A stretch of DNA of 10,272 nt from Subdoligranulum variabile. Its GTDB lineage: Bacteria > Bacillota > Clostridia > Oscillospirales > Ruminococcaceae. Shown here piece by piece: positions 1 to 5,875 of the stretch. Every line of letters starts with the position of its first letter. The first letter of the stretch is position 1. Position numbers and translations under genes: made by a program. The notes beneath the pieces were generated by a model, which saw only the letters and a program-made list of their open reading frames with translations, was not told the DNA's origin and did no database searches. The stretch covers positions 1-10,272 of the forward strand of contig SFOX01000044.1 in the NCBI GenBank assembly GCA_004552305.1, in the 5' to 3' direction.

Positions 1-11
1 AGGGTTGCGCC

Positions 12-113
12 GGTCGGAGTGACGGGATTCTCCCGCGCCCTCGCAAACAGCCCACCGGGCTGATTTGCGCCCCGCTGCGGCGGGGACGGGCTGTTCGAAT
101 CCTCGGCACTCCA
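12..113. repeat. Palindromic tRNA-end-like intergenic element
   Basis: No gene is visible here. The stretch folds as a nested inverted repeat: GGAGTG (16-21) pairs with CACTCC (107-112), and further in GGATTC pairs with GAATCC. Inside are two more hairpins, CGCAAACAGCCC/GGGCTG-A-TTTGCG and CCCCGC/GCGGGG. Bases 12-30 are identical to 160-178, the 3' end of tRNA-Pro (T arm and acceptor), and the other end contains a T-loop-like GTTCGAATC followed by CACTCCA. Both ends therefore look like tRNA 3' ends pointing outward. It may be a tRNA-derived interspersed repeat or a decayed tRNA or attachment-site remnant; the sequence alone does not decide. Confidence 0.5.
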
Positions 114-117
114 AGAC

Positions 118-159
118 AAAAAAGCCGTTTGTACCGGGATACGGTACAAACGGCTTTTT
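118..159 (-). terminator. Intrinsic terminator of tRNA-Pro
   Basis: A perfect 18-base-pair inverted repeat (119-136 with 142-159) around a five-base loop, with core AGCCGTTTGTACCG. Read on the minus strand it ends in six T. It abuts the encoded CCA of tRNA-Pro. Because the arms begin in A and end in T, it could also terminate transcription arriving on the plus strand. Confidence 0.9.
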
Positions 160-234
160 GGTCGGAGTGACGGGATTCGAACCCACGGCCTCTTGGTCCC
201 GAACCAAGCGCGCTACCAACTGCGCTACACCCCG
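159..234 (-). tRNA. tRNA-Pro (anticodon CGG)
   Basis: The reverse complement folds as a complete cloverleaf. The seven-pair acceptor stem is CGGGGTG with CACTCCG (one G-T pair). The anticodon stem is CTTGG/CCAAG around loop TTCGGGA, giving anticodon CGG, which reads the proline codon CCG. The T arm contains GTTCGAATC. The discriminator is A, and CCA is encoded at 161-159. It lies 40 bases downstream of tRNA-Gln, and no separate promoter is visible between them. Transcription probably reaches it by read-through from the promoter at 391-419, past the hairpin at 239-269. Confidence 0.95.
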
Positions 235-238
235 TAAT

Positions 239-269
239 AAAAAATCGCAGCAGAGTTGATCTACTGCGA
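239..269 (-). terminator. Terminator-like hairpin between tRNA-Gln and tRNA-Pro
   Basis: On the minus strand, TCGCAGTAGA (269-260) pairs with the segment at 254-245 through ten pairs including one G-T, with loop TCAAC, followed directly by six T (244-239). This is a normal intrinsic terminator shape. It lies after tRNA-Gln and only five bases before tRNA-Pro, so it should lower tRNA-Pro expression relative to tRNA-Gln or act as a processing site. Confidence 0.75.
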
Positions 270-274
270 ACTGA

Positions 275-345
275 TTGGGGATGAGAGGATCGAACTCCCA
301 CGGGCGGAGTCAGAGTCCGCTGCACTACCATTATGCGAATCCCCA
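275..345 (-). tRNA. tRNA-Gln (anticodon CTG)
   Basis: The reverse complement gives a 71-base cloverleaf. The acceptor stem TGGGGAT pairs with ATCCCCA through seven pairs and starts with a T1-A72 pair, as is usual for bacterial tRNA-Gln. The anticodon stem is GCGGA/TCCGC around CTCTGAC, giving anticodon CTG for codon CAG. The T arm is GGGAG-TTCGATC-CTCTC. The discriminator is A. The next three bases read TCA, so CCA is not encoded and must be added by CCA-adding enzyme, unlike the tRNA-Pro beside it. A consensus promoter lies 46 bases upstream. Confidence 0.95.
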
Positions 346-390
346 TTGGGCTTCGTTGCGGGCTTTGTGGGCTGCCCTCAACGCTTTAAT

Positions 391-419
391 ATTATAACCG
401 CCATAAGCCCATTTGTCAA
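391..419 (-). promoter_or_regulatory. Consensus sigma-70/SigA promoter of the tRNA operon
   Basis: On the minus strand TTGACA (419-414) is separated by exactly 17 bases from TATAAT (396-391), a perfect match to the vegetative promoter consensus. It points toward tRNA-Gln, 46 bases downstream of the -10 box. The surrounding gene-free segment 346-478 is AT-rich; apart from this promoter I see only a weak A/T stem near 436-452 that is not convincing as a terminator for the acyltransferase gene ending at 479. Confidence 0.9.
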
Positions 420-478
420 CACTTTTTTCGCATTTTTTTGGAAAAAGTGAAAGTTTTTTCGTTTTGCACGTTCTGCCG

Positions 479-1480
479 TCATTCCGCCGGCAGGTTGGGT
501 CGATCCTGGTCGCCGTCCGCCTTGAACATCACAAAGTTGTCCGGCTTATTGGTAAAATAGTAATACTCGGTGTTTTCGCGCAGGGGCGGGGTCAGGTAAT
601 TGGGGATGATCTGCCCATCGTCGGGCAGGCGTTCCACAAAGCCCGCAGCGCGCCACACAGCCGCCGGGATGCCCGCGTTATAGCAATCCATATACTCCGC
701 CTTCTCGCGGCGCAGCAGGGCGTCCAACGCGGCGCCTATGCGCGGCAGGACGGCGTCCTCGCCCACAAAGTCCACAAGGCGCACCACCGGCACGCAGCCG
801 GTATCCTGCGCACTGACCGTGCGGGTCACGGCATACGCCAGCAGACGCCCGTTCTCGCGCACCGCCCAGACATCATAGCGAAAATGCGGGTAGTGGAAGT
901 ACCGCCGGCGCATATACCAGGTATCCTTGCGGGGGGTGTGGGGCGTAGGCGGCATACCCAGCGCAAACAGCTCGTCCACGGTTTCGACCTTTTCCAGCCC
1001 TAAATCGGGGCGCACGGGCAGAATATCCGCCCGGTGCAGCACCGCAAGGCGGTACTCGCCCCTGGATGCCAGCCGGTAATAGTGCGGCATACGCTGTGCC
1101 TGCCAGCCCAAAAAGCGGTAGAAGGCGCAGGTCTTGGGGCGTATGTTGTTGCACGCCACCACCTTGGCACCGGTCAGTTGCGGCAGGGCGTTCATCAGCT
1201 CCAGCCCGACACCGTTGTGTCCCTTGGCTGCCACCCAGACGCTGACCCACACATCGCCCCCGGCGGCAGCGCTGGCGCGGATATACCCCGCCGCGCTCAA
1301 ATATTGCCCGTCCTGCTCCGCCACAACAAACTGCGGCACGCCGCCCGTACCCGCGTAATAGTGGCGGTAAAATTCCGGGCGGTTGATCAGCGGCAGGCGC
1401 ATATCAAAATTTTGGTTGATAAAGTCAATGACCGCGCGTTCTTCGCCCGCGGCGGCATGACGATAGACAACATCAGACAA
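479..1480 (-). CDS. Tandem GNAT-like acyltransferase
   Basis: A 333-residue protein that appears to contain two GNAT-type halves. The N-terminal half (about 1-150) has a degenerate acyl-CoA binding loop KGHNGVG at 86-92 in place of RGxGxG, followed by the strand and helix pattern CNNIRPKTCAFYRFLGW (110-126) common to GNAT folds. The C-terminal half (about 185-333) repeats the YNAGIPAAVWRAAGF pattern at 267-281 and ends in FKADGDQDRPN (319-329), a tail I associate with acyltransferases from surface-glycan loci. The start is TTG, supported by AGGAGG eight bases upstream; this places the start inside the end of the SDR gene with an eight-base overlap, so the two are translationally coupled. Given the ACP, hydratase and reductase genes upstream, it plausibly transfers a carrier-bound acyl group to a sugar amine or alcohol. 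The substrate is not evident. Confidence 0.75.
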   Translation of the reverse strand: MSDVVYRHAAAGEERAVIDFINQNFDMRLPLINRPEFYRHYYAGTGGVPQFVVAEQDGQYLSAAGYIRASAAAGGDVWVSVWVAAKGHNGVGLELMNALPQLTGAKVVACNNIRPKTCAFYRFLGWQAQRMPHYYRLASRGEYRLAVLHRADILPVRPDLGLEKVETVDELFALGMPPTPHTPRKDTWYMRRRYFHYPHFRYDVWAVRENGRLLAYAVTRTVSAQDTGCVPVVRLVDFVGEDAVLPRIGAALDALLRREKAEYMDCYNAGIPAAVWRAAGFVERLPDDGQIIPNYLTPPLRENTEYYYFTNKPDNFVMFKADGDQDRPNLPAE

Positions 1481-2210
1481 TGGCAGAGCCTCCTGTAATG
1501 GGCAGCGTTACCCCGGTGATAAACCCAGCTTCCTCCGACAGCAGAAACGCCATGGCGGGCACGACATCGCCCGGGCGGGCATTGCGTCCCATAGGGTTGT
1601 CGGCGGCAGCCGCCTGCACGATCAGGTCGGGGGTGTCCTTTAAGAAGTTGGTTTCCATCATACTGGGCGCCACGCAGTTGACGGTAACACCGAACTTGGC
1701 GTACTCGACCGCCAGGCTCTTGACCAGCCCGCCGATGGCGCTTTTTGCCATAACGTAGGCGGCGGTGTTTTTGGGCGGGCAGCCGATGGTGTAGCTGGTC
1801 TGGATAAACAGCACGCGCCCGAATTTCGCCTTTGCCATAGCAGGCAGAATGGCGCGCAGGATGCGCACGGCGCTGTGGATCTCGATTTCCATATCCAAAT
1901 CAAACCGCGCCTGATCAAACGCCTTGAATTTGGTGTTGACGACCGGCAGCGCGGGCAGGTGGACAAAATGGGTGGGCGCGGGGGCGTCCTGCAGCTGCTG
2001 CACAAAGGCATCGACCTTGGCGCGGTCAGACAAATCGGCGTCAAAGGTTCGGATGCGCCCGGCAAATTCGGCGCACAGGGCGTCCAGCTTGGGCAAATCG
2101 CCGCAGCCCTGCGCCAGCACAAGGCTGTCGGGTGCGGTGCGCAGCAGCCGCTCGATGAGGGCGCGCCCCACATCGCTGGTGGCGCCGGTAATCAGATAGG
2201 TATATGCCAT
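1473..2210 (-). CDS. SDR-family reductase, FabG-like, divergent motifs
   Basis: A 245-residue short-chain dehydrogenase of classical length. The catalytic Ser139, Tyr152 and Lys156 are present (TSYTIG and YVMAK), as is the C-terminal pattern FLLSEEAGFITGVTLPITGG typical of FabG-like 3-oxoacyl-ACP reductases. Two cofactor-site motifs are unusual: the glycine-rich loop reads TGATSDVG (9-16) rather than TGxxxGxG, and the NNAG motif is replaced by HLPA (84-87). It is probably still an NAD(P)H-dependent reductase, with cofactor preference uncertain. The ATG start has AAGGAGG seven bases upstream. It follows the MaoC gene by 12 bases and overlaps the acyltransferase gene. In this context the likely role is reduction of a 3-oxoacyl group on the upstream ACP, or oxidation in the reverse direction. 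Confidence 0.85.
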   Translation of the reverse strand: MAYTYLITGATSDVGRALIERLLRTAPDSLVLAQGCGDLPKLDALCAEFAGRIRTFDADLSDRAKVDAFVQQLQDAPAPTHFVHLPALPVVNTKFKAFDQARFDLDMEIEIHSAVRILRAILPAMAKAKFGRVLFIQTSYTIGCPPKNTAAYVMAKSAIGGLVKSLAVEYAKFGVTVNCVAPSMMETNFLKDTPDLIVQAAAADNPMGRNARPGDVVPAMAFLLSEEAGFITGVTLPITGGSAIV

Positions 2211-2222
2211 CGGGGTTCCTCC

Positions 2223-2639
2223 TTATTTTGCAAGACCCGCCTTGATGATGCCGCGGGTGACGCGCTTTCCGTCCTGATTGGTGATGACCGCCTTGATCTC
2301 CGCCTCGCTGCCGATTTCACTGACGCTGACCACCGTTCCCTTGACGGTCAGGGTATCGCCGATAAAAATCGGCTTGGCAAACTTACACTCGACCCCGTGC
2401 AGCAGGCAATTCTCGCCGGGCAGGTAAACCCCCGCCAGCGTGGAAAAGAAGCTCGCACCCAGCATACCGTAGACGACCCGCCCCGGAAAACCGCGCTGCT
2501 GCGCGTATTCCGCATCCATATGGATGGGCGAAACATCGCCGGTGATCTCGCAGAATTTCTGCATCATTTCGGCGGTGACGGTCACGGTAAATTCCTCGGT
2601 AATGCCGGGGGTCATTTCAGCCAAGGTGTAGTGGTTCAT
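2223..2639 (-). CDS. MaoC-like hot-dog (R)-specific enoyl hydratase
   Basis: A 138-residue single hot-dog-fold protein, the usual size for PhaJ/FabZ-like MaoC hydratases that interconvert trans-2-enoyl and (R)-3-hydroxyacyl thioesters. The hydratase-2 motif is visible as ITGDVSPIHMDAEYA (32-46): the catalytic Asp35 and His40 are retained, while the usual Asn in DxNPxH is Ser37. The next motif, normally HGM, reads YGML (57-60). Substrate preference may therefore differ from standard PhaJ. The ATG start has a modest AAAGGA about ten bases upstream. It lies between the ACP and SDR genes, but a terminator hairpin separates it from the ACP gene, so it may be expressed at a lower level than ACP. 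Confidence 0.88.
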   Translation of the reverse strand: MNHYTLAEMTPGITEEFTVTVTAEMMQKFCEITGDVSPIHMDAEYAQQRGFPGRVVYGMLGASFFSTLAGVYLPGENCLLHGVECKFAKPIFIGDTLTVKGTVVSVSEIGSEAEIKAVITNQDGKRVTRGIIKAGLAK

Positions 2640-2669
2640 AGGGGTACATCCTTTTCACATAAAAATCCG

Positions 2670-2692
2670 AAAAAAGGCGGCACAAGGCCGCC
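2670..2692 (-). terminator. Intrinsic terminator/attenuator directly after the ACP gene
   Basis: On the minus strand GGCGGC (2692-2687), loop CTTGT, GCCGCC (2681-2676) and then six T (2675-2670). It begins about nine bases after the ACP stop codon and ends about 30 bases before the MaoC start codon. No new promoter is visible in between, so the downstream genes probably depend on read-through. Confidence 0.8.
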
Positions 2693-2701
2693 CGTTTGCT
2701 A

Positions 2702-2941
2702 TTACACCATGCGGGACACGAGGTCCAGCAGGTCACCGACATCCTTCAAGCCGCGCACATCAGCGAGCTTGAATTTGATGCCAAACTTTTTCTCGATGGC
2801 GGTCAACAGGTTGATCTGCTCCAGGCTGTCCCAGTCCTCGATATCATCGGCGCAGGTGGCGCGGGTAATTTCCAGCGAGTCATCGTCAAAATTATCGCGG
2901 AAAATATCCTGCACCGCGCTCAAAATTTCCTGTTCGGTCAT
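2702..2941 (-). CDS. Acyl carrier protein
   Basis: A 79-residue acidic protein of standard ACP length. The phosphopantetheine attachment site is Ser39 in DWDSLEQINLL, followed by the usual helix II and the pattern AIEKKFGIKF. The region before the serine is rich in Asp and Glu, typical of ACP. It is not next to fatty-acid synthase genes, so it is more likely a dedicated carrier for the hydratase, reductase and acyltransferase downstream than the housekeeping AcpP. It would need activation by a phosphopantetheinyl transferase encoded elsewhere. The ATG start has AAAGGAG nine bases upstream, and a good promoter is found at 2978-3006. The gene is immediately followed by a terminator hairpin, which suggests ACP is made in excess over the downstream enzymes. 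Confidence 0.92.
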   Translation of the reverse strand: MTEQEILSAVQDIFRDNFDDDSLEITRATCADDIEDWDSLEQINLLTAIEKKFGIKFKLADVRGLKDVGDLLDLVSRMV

Positions 2942-2977
2942 AGTGTGACGCTCCTTTATTGCATTTTAGATGCCTAC

Positions 2978-3006
2978 ATTGTAGCATACTTGGGGCTGCC
3001 TTGCAA
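2978..3006 (-). promoter_or_regulatory. Promoter of the ACP operon
   Basis: On the minus strand TTGCAA (3006-3001), 17-base spacer, TACAAT (2983-2978). The -35 box lies five bases after the stop codon of the upstream XpaC-like gene, so the ACP operon has its own start even though no terminator separates it from that gene. Confidence 0.7.
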
Positions 3007-3010
3007 GCGC

Positions 3011-4261
3011 TCAGCCGTTTTGGAACGGCGCATCGTCGGTCAGACCATCGGCGCGCAGCATATTGCGCATCACGTCAATGTCGGCGCTGACATCCATCGC
3101 GTCGTCCTGAAACAGCTGATCCAGCTGCGTTTCAAAGGCGTGTACCAGCATATCCATCGTCTGCTCGATGCGGTGCTTGGACTCGGTGATATTCTCCCCT
3201 TCCACATTCTGCGCTTCCAGCTCGGCGTAGGTTTTCAGCAGCTTGAGCGAGGTCGGGAGATAATAATCCATAAACTTGCGCATCTTGGGCAGCTTGTCGG
3301 GGTCGGACTTTGCCTGCTCAAAAATCTTGGCGGACACTGCCTCCAGCCGGCTGATCTTGTCGCTCATCACCTCGTCGGGGATAGCGTCATTGACGGCGCG
3401 CAGCTCGTCCAACATTTCCTGATACTGGTCTTTTTGCTGCTGTACCGTCTTTTTCTGGTTGGGCTTTGCCGTTTTTTCCGGCGGGCGCTCCTTGACGACC
3501 AGGCAGCGGCGGCGCATATCCAAAAAGGCGTTTGCGCCGAACAGCCCCTTGTCTATGCAGTTTTCCAGATGCTTGCGGCATTTGTCATAGCTGCAGGGAA
3601 TGGCATCGGCAATGTCCTGAATGTACATATACGGGGCATCGCCCACAATGTTCTTGATTTTTTTGCGCATGCGGGACGTCGTGCGCACATGGTTGGCACC
3701 CAGCAGGCAGCCCACGCCGCCGCTGAGCGCGACCAGTGCGGGCATGGTGTCCTGAAAGAGCCATCTCCAGTAGTAGCCGCCCTCGGTCAGGGCATCGGGC
3801 AGCCAATATATACCGTCCGGCAGTGCCAGCAGCGCCACCGCCAGCAGCGCCACACCGGCAGCGGTAAGTCCCAGCGCCAGCCCCGCCTTTTCGCCTTCGG
3901 TCTTGATGGCAGGCGTTTTAGCGGGGCGGTCATACACGGCCGCGCGGGTGGGACGGTTGTACACGGCGGTGTACTCGCGGTGCATTTTGGTCTGGACCGT
4001 GTGGGCTTTTTGCTCAAACCCGCCCAGCTTGCCGTTTTTGATGGCAGCATTGATGGCGATAAACGCCAGCCCTACCGGCCAGGCGCCCAGCACAAAGGCA
4101 GCCACAACGCTCCACCACGGGAACTGAAACGGCGCATCGCTGCGGTGGTATTCGCCTGGGGTCGTGTAGCGGTTCTGGTAGCGGGGATCGCTGCCGCTGT
4201 AGGGCTGCTCGGGGTCGGTATAACGGGGCTTGCTGGGGTCACTCGGGTCTTGATACGGCAT
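3011..4261 (-). CDS. Membrane protein with C-terminal XpaC-like domain
   Basis: A 416-residue protein. Residues 1-48 are Pro/Tyr/Asp-rich and probably cytosolic. Hydrophobic segments lie near 50-73, 127-148 and, more weakly, 172-189. Residues about 197-258 (from the RMRKKIKNIVG segment through IADAIPCSYDKCRKHLENCIDKGLF to RRCLVV) look like a winged-helix-type fold, as inferred from the helix pattern only. Residues about 270-405 are helical and align with the XpaC protein at 9502-10131: DYYLPTSLKLLKTYAELE here against RYYLPEVVKLMRAYAELE there, then FETQLDQLF against FENQLDALY. XpaC founded the family named for 5-bromo-4-chloroindolyl phosphate hydrolysis; its physiological role is unknown. The ATG start has GAGGAA five bases upstream. 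The gene is 16 bases downstream of the SGNH hydrolase gene and is surely cotranscribed with it. Confidence 0.82.
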   Translation of the reverse strand: MPYQDPSDPSKPRYTDPEQPYSGSDPRYQNRYTTPGEYHRSDAPFQFPWWSVVAAFVLGAWPVGLAFIAINAAIKNGKLGGFEQKAHTVQTKMHREYTAVYNRPTRAAVYDRPAKTPAIKTEGEKAGLALGLTAAGVALLAVALLALPDGIYWLPDALTEGGYYWRWLFQDTMPALVALSGGVGCLLGANHVRTTSRMRKKIKNIVGDAPYMYIQDIADAIPCSYDKCRKHLENCIDKGLFGANAFLDMRRRCLVVKERPPEKTAKPNQKKTVQQQKDQYQEMLDELRAVNDAIPDEVMSDKISRLEAVSAKIFEQAKSDPDKLPKMRKFMDYYLPTSLKLLKTYAELEAQNVEGENITESKHRIEQTMDMLVHAFETQLDQLFQDDAMDVSADIDVMRNMLRADGLTDDAPFQNG

Positions 4262-4277
4262 AATGTTTCCTCAATAC

Positions 4278-5447
4278 TTACGGTATATCGTTTAAAAGTT
4301 GTTTTACATCCTCGCTGAGGTAGTAGGTGCTGCCCTGCTGGTAGGGGTTTTGCTTGCTGTACGGCGTGTGGGTACACAGGTAGCTGACCCACTTGTTGTA
4401 GCCCGAAACCTTGAGATGCACGCCGTCCGGCTGGGCGTAATCGGCAAGCAGGTAGCCGTTTTCATCGCTGAATTCGGCGTTCAGGTCGAGGAAGTACATT
4501 CCCCGCTCGGCGCAGAGGGCGCGGATCTGCTCGTTGATGGGGCGCAGATGGTCGGGCGCCAGACCGGGCATATCGGCGGCAGCCTCCTGCGTGGCAGGCA
4601 GGATGGACTGCACAAAAAAGCGGGTGTTGGGCAACGCGGCGGAAAGCTCGTCCAGCATACGGGCGTAGTAATTGAGAAAGCTCTGCTCGCCGCCGGTCTG
4701 CACCAAGGCGTTGGTGCCCAGCAGCAGGTACAGCTTGGCGGGCTGGGCGGCGGTGAGTACGTCCAGCGCAACCTCCTCGCCGCGGTCGGGGCTGGTGACG
4801 GTGGTGCGGTTGACGATGGTGTTGGGGCTGATGCTCTTGTAGCCGCAAATCAGCGCGCCGCCCACGTCGATGCCGTACTCGGCCGCGCAGAAGCCCTCGG
4901 TCAAAGAGTCGCCCAAGAAGGCGGCATCGGCAAACCATGCGGTGGTCACGCGCCCAAATTCCGGCACATCTACGATGGATTTTTCCGGCGTCGGGGTGTA
5001 GGTGTACCCTGTTTCGGCAGTTTGCGGCACAGGACCGACCGCCCCCCAGTTGAGCGCCTGCACGTTGGTGCTGCCTTGGCTGCCGCCGTAGGGCAGCGGT
5101 GCCACCAGCTGGGCGGAGCCGATATCGGGCGCGGCGGGGATGGCAGTGGGGTCGATGCCCTTGACGGTTTTGGGCAGCAGGAGGGTGATGATGCCGGACG
5201 CCAGCAAAATGCCCCCCACCGTGCCGGCAAACAGCAGCTGACGGCGGCGGCGACGGCGGGCGCGGGCGCGCCGGGCAGCGGCGCGGCGCTGCTCCGGCGT
5301 GGGGGCTGGGCGGCGCGGCGGATTCGGGCGCGGCGGGGTGACCCAATCTCCCTGCCAGTTGTCAGATGGCGGGGGCGGCGCAGGGCGGCGCGGGGCGCTG
5401 CTTTGCGCGGGGTCCTTGCGGTAAATTCTGCGGTTTTCCTGCGGCAC
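4278..5447 (-). CDS. Membrane-anchored SGNH/GDSL hydrolase
   Basis: A 389-residue protein. Residues 1-70 are Pro- and Arg-rich and end in a run of eight basic residues before a single transmembrane helix at about 71-92, so the catalytic part lies outside the cell. The SGNH blocks are present: GDSLTEG with nucleophile Ser181, a candidate Gly202 in ICGY, LLLGTNAL with Asn246, and DGVH with Asp341 and His344. This family deacylates esters; clostridial relatives act on acetylated sugars of peptidoglycan or polysaccharides, though the substrate here is unknown. A Ser/Thr/Pro-type linker at about 95-160 separates membrane and domain. The start is GTG, with AAGGAGGTGA nine bases upstream. It heads a two-gene operon with the XpaC-like membrane protein; the promoter is at 5480-5509. 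Confidence 0.88.
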   Translation of the reverse strand: MPQENRRIYRKDPAQSSAPRRPAPPPPSDNWQGDWVTPPRPNPPRRPAPTPEQRRAAARRARARRRRRRQLLFAGTVGGILLASGIITLLLPKTVKGIDPTAIPAAPDIGSAQLVAPLPYGGSQGSTNVQALNWGAVGPVPQTAETGYTYTPTPEKSIVDVPEFGRVTTAWFADAAFLGDSLTEGFCAAEYGIDVGGALICGYKSISPNTIVNRTTVTSPDRGEEVALDVLTAAQPAKLYLLLGTNALVQTGGEQSFLNYYARMLDELSAALPNTRFFVQSILPATQEAAADMPGLAPDHLRPINEQIRALCAERGMYFLDLNAEFSDENGYLLADYAQPDGVHLKVSGYNKWVSYLCTHTPYSKQNPYQQGSTYYLSEDVKQLLNDIP

Positions 5448-5479
5448 GGCGGGTCACCTCCTTTTTGGTGTTACCGTAA

Positions 5480-5509
5480 ATTATAGCACAAACGCGCGGG
5501 TAAAAACAA
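5480..5509 (-). promoter_or_regulatory. Promoter of the SGNH hydrolase operon
   Basis: On the minus strand TTGTTT (5509-5504), 18-base spacer, TATAAT (5485-5480), giving a leader of roughly 30 bases before the GTG start. The -10 is perfect and the -35 moderate. A 10-base palindrome TTGCCGGCAA (5525-5534) lies upstream and could be an operator, but this is not supported otherwise. Confidence 0.65.
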
Positions 5510-5561
5510 TGGGACAGCCGAGTTTTGCCGGCAATTTTTGGAGTGGATTTGGGTTTTGCGA

Positions 5562-5587
5562 TGTAGGGCGGGGTGACCCACCCCGCC
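5562..5587 (+). repeat. Short palindromic repeat, TGTAGGG family, copy A
   Basis: Starts TGTAGGG and forms GGCGGGGTG (5567-5575), loop ACC, CACCCCGCC (5579-5587). It shares the TGTAGGG edge and GGCGG-type stem with copies B and C, which lie in the opposite orientation. The whole segment 5448-5922 holds no gene I can support. Confidence 0.6.
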
Positions 5588-5595
5588 GGGGAAAA

Positions 5596-5624
5596 GCCTT
5601 CCCCTTGGGGGGAAGCCTTTCGTG
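5596..5624. repeat. Short palindromic repeat, CTTCCCC family, short copy
   Basis: GCCTTCCCC, loop TTGG, GGGGAAGCC, followed by TTTCGTGC. The right part GGGGAAGCCTTTC-GTGC matches the longer copy at 5788-5843, so this looks like a shortened member of the same family. Confidence 0.55.
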
Positions 5625-5663
5625 CGGTTTGCCCGGTATATCGTAACTTCCGGGCGGTTGCCC

Positions 5664-5688
5664 GGGCGGCATATATGCCGCCCCTACA
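5664..5688 (-). repeat. Short palindromic repeat, TGTAGGG family, copy B
   Basis: A perfect 20-base palindrome GGGCGGCATATATGCCGCCC (5664-5683) followed by CTACA. Read on the minus strand it starts TGTAGGGGCGGC, the same edge as copy A. Confidence 0.6.
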
Positions 5689-5724
5689 AACCAACCCGCA
5701 AAATTATCATTGCCGTAAAGCCGC

Positions 5725-5748
5725 GGGCGGGGCATACCCCGCCCCTAC
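5725..5748 (-). repeat. Short palindromic repeat, TGTAGGG family, copy C
   Basis: GGGCGGGG (5725-5732), loop CATA, CCCCGCCC (5737-5744), followed by CTAC. Same orientation as copy B. A small palindrome GCGGTAACCGC follows at 5769-5779. Confidence 0.55.
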
Positions 5749-5787
5749 GGGGTGGTGGTTTTTGATTCGCGGTAACCGCAAAATTTC

Positions 5788-5843
5788 CCCTCATCCGTCA
5801 CCTGCGGTGACAGCTTCCCCCAGAGGGGGAAGCCTTTCCGTGC
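5788..5843. repeat. Double-hairpin repeat, GTCACC/CTTCCCCC family
   Basis: Two adjacent hairpins: GTCACC-TGC-GGTGAC (5797-5811) and GCTTCCCCC-AGA-GGGGGAAGC (5813-5833), followed by CTTTCCGTGC. This double-hairpin arrangement is familiar from intergenic regions of gut Clostridia. Function unknown. Confidence 0.65.
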
Positions 5844-5875
5844 CCCGCGCTTCGGAAGTAGCGGCGCCTTTCTTT

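Noticed and set aside
12..178. Integrated element bounded by the 19-base tRNA-Pro repeat as att sites
   Set aside because: Only about 130 bases lie between the copies and they hold no integrase or cargo; at most it is a remnant.
65..450. Small plus-strand open frames across the tRNA region
   Set aside because: They overlap two complete tRNA genes and a terminator and have no coding signal.
436..452. Terminator for the GNAT gene
   Set aside because: Only a short A/T stem is possible and the T tract is not directly attached; too weak to call.
2696..4318. 540-residue open frame on the plus strand
   Set aside because: It runs antisense to the ACP and XpaC-like genes, which have domain motifs and ribosome binding sites. 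The open frame is a by-product of GC-rich codon use; no family motif or ribosome binding site supports it.
4299..5486. 395-residue open frame on the plus strand
   Set aside because: Antisense to the SGNH hydrolase with its catalytic motifs intact; no recognisable protein family in the plus-strand frame.
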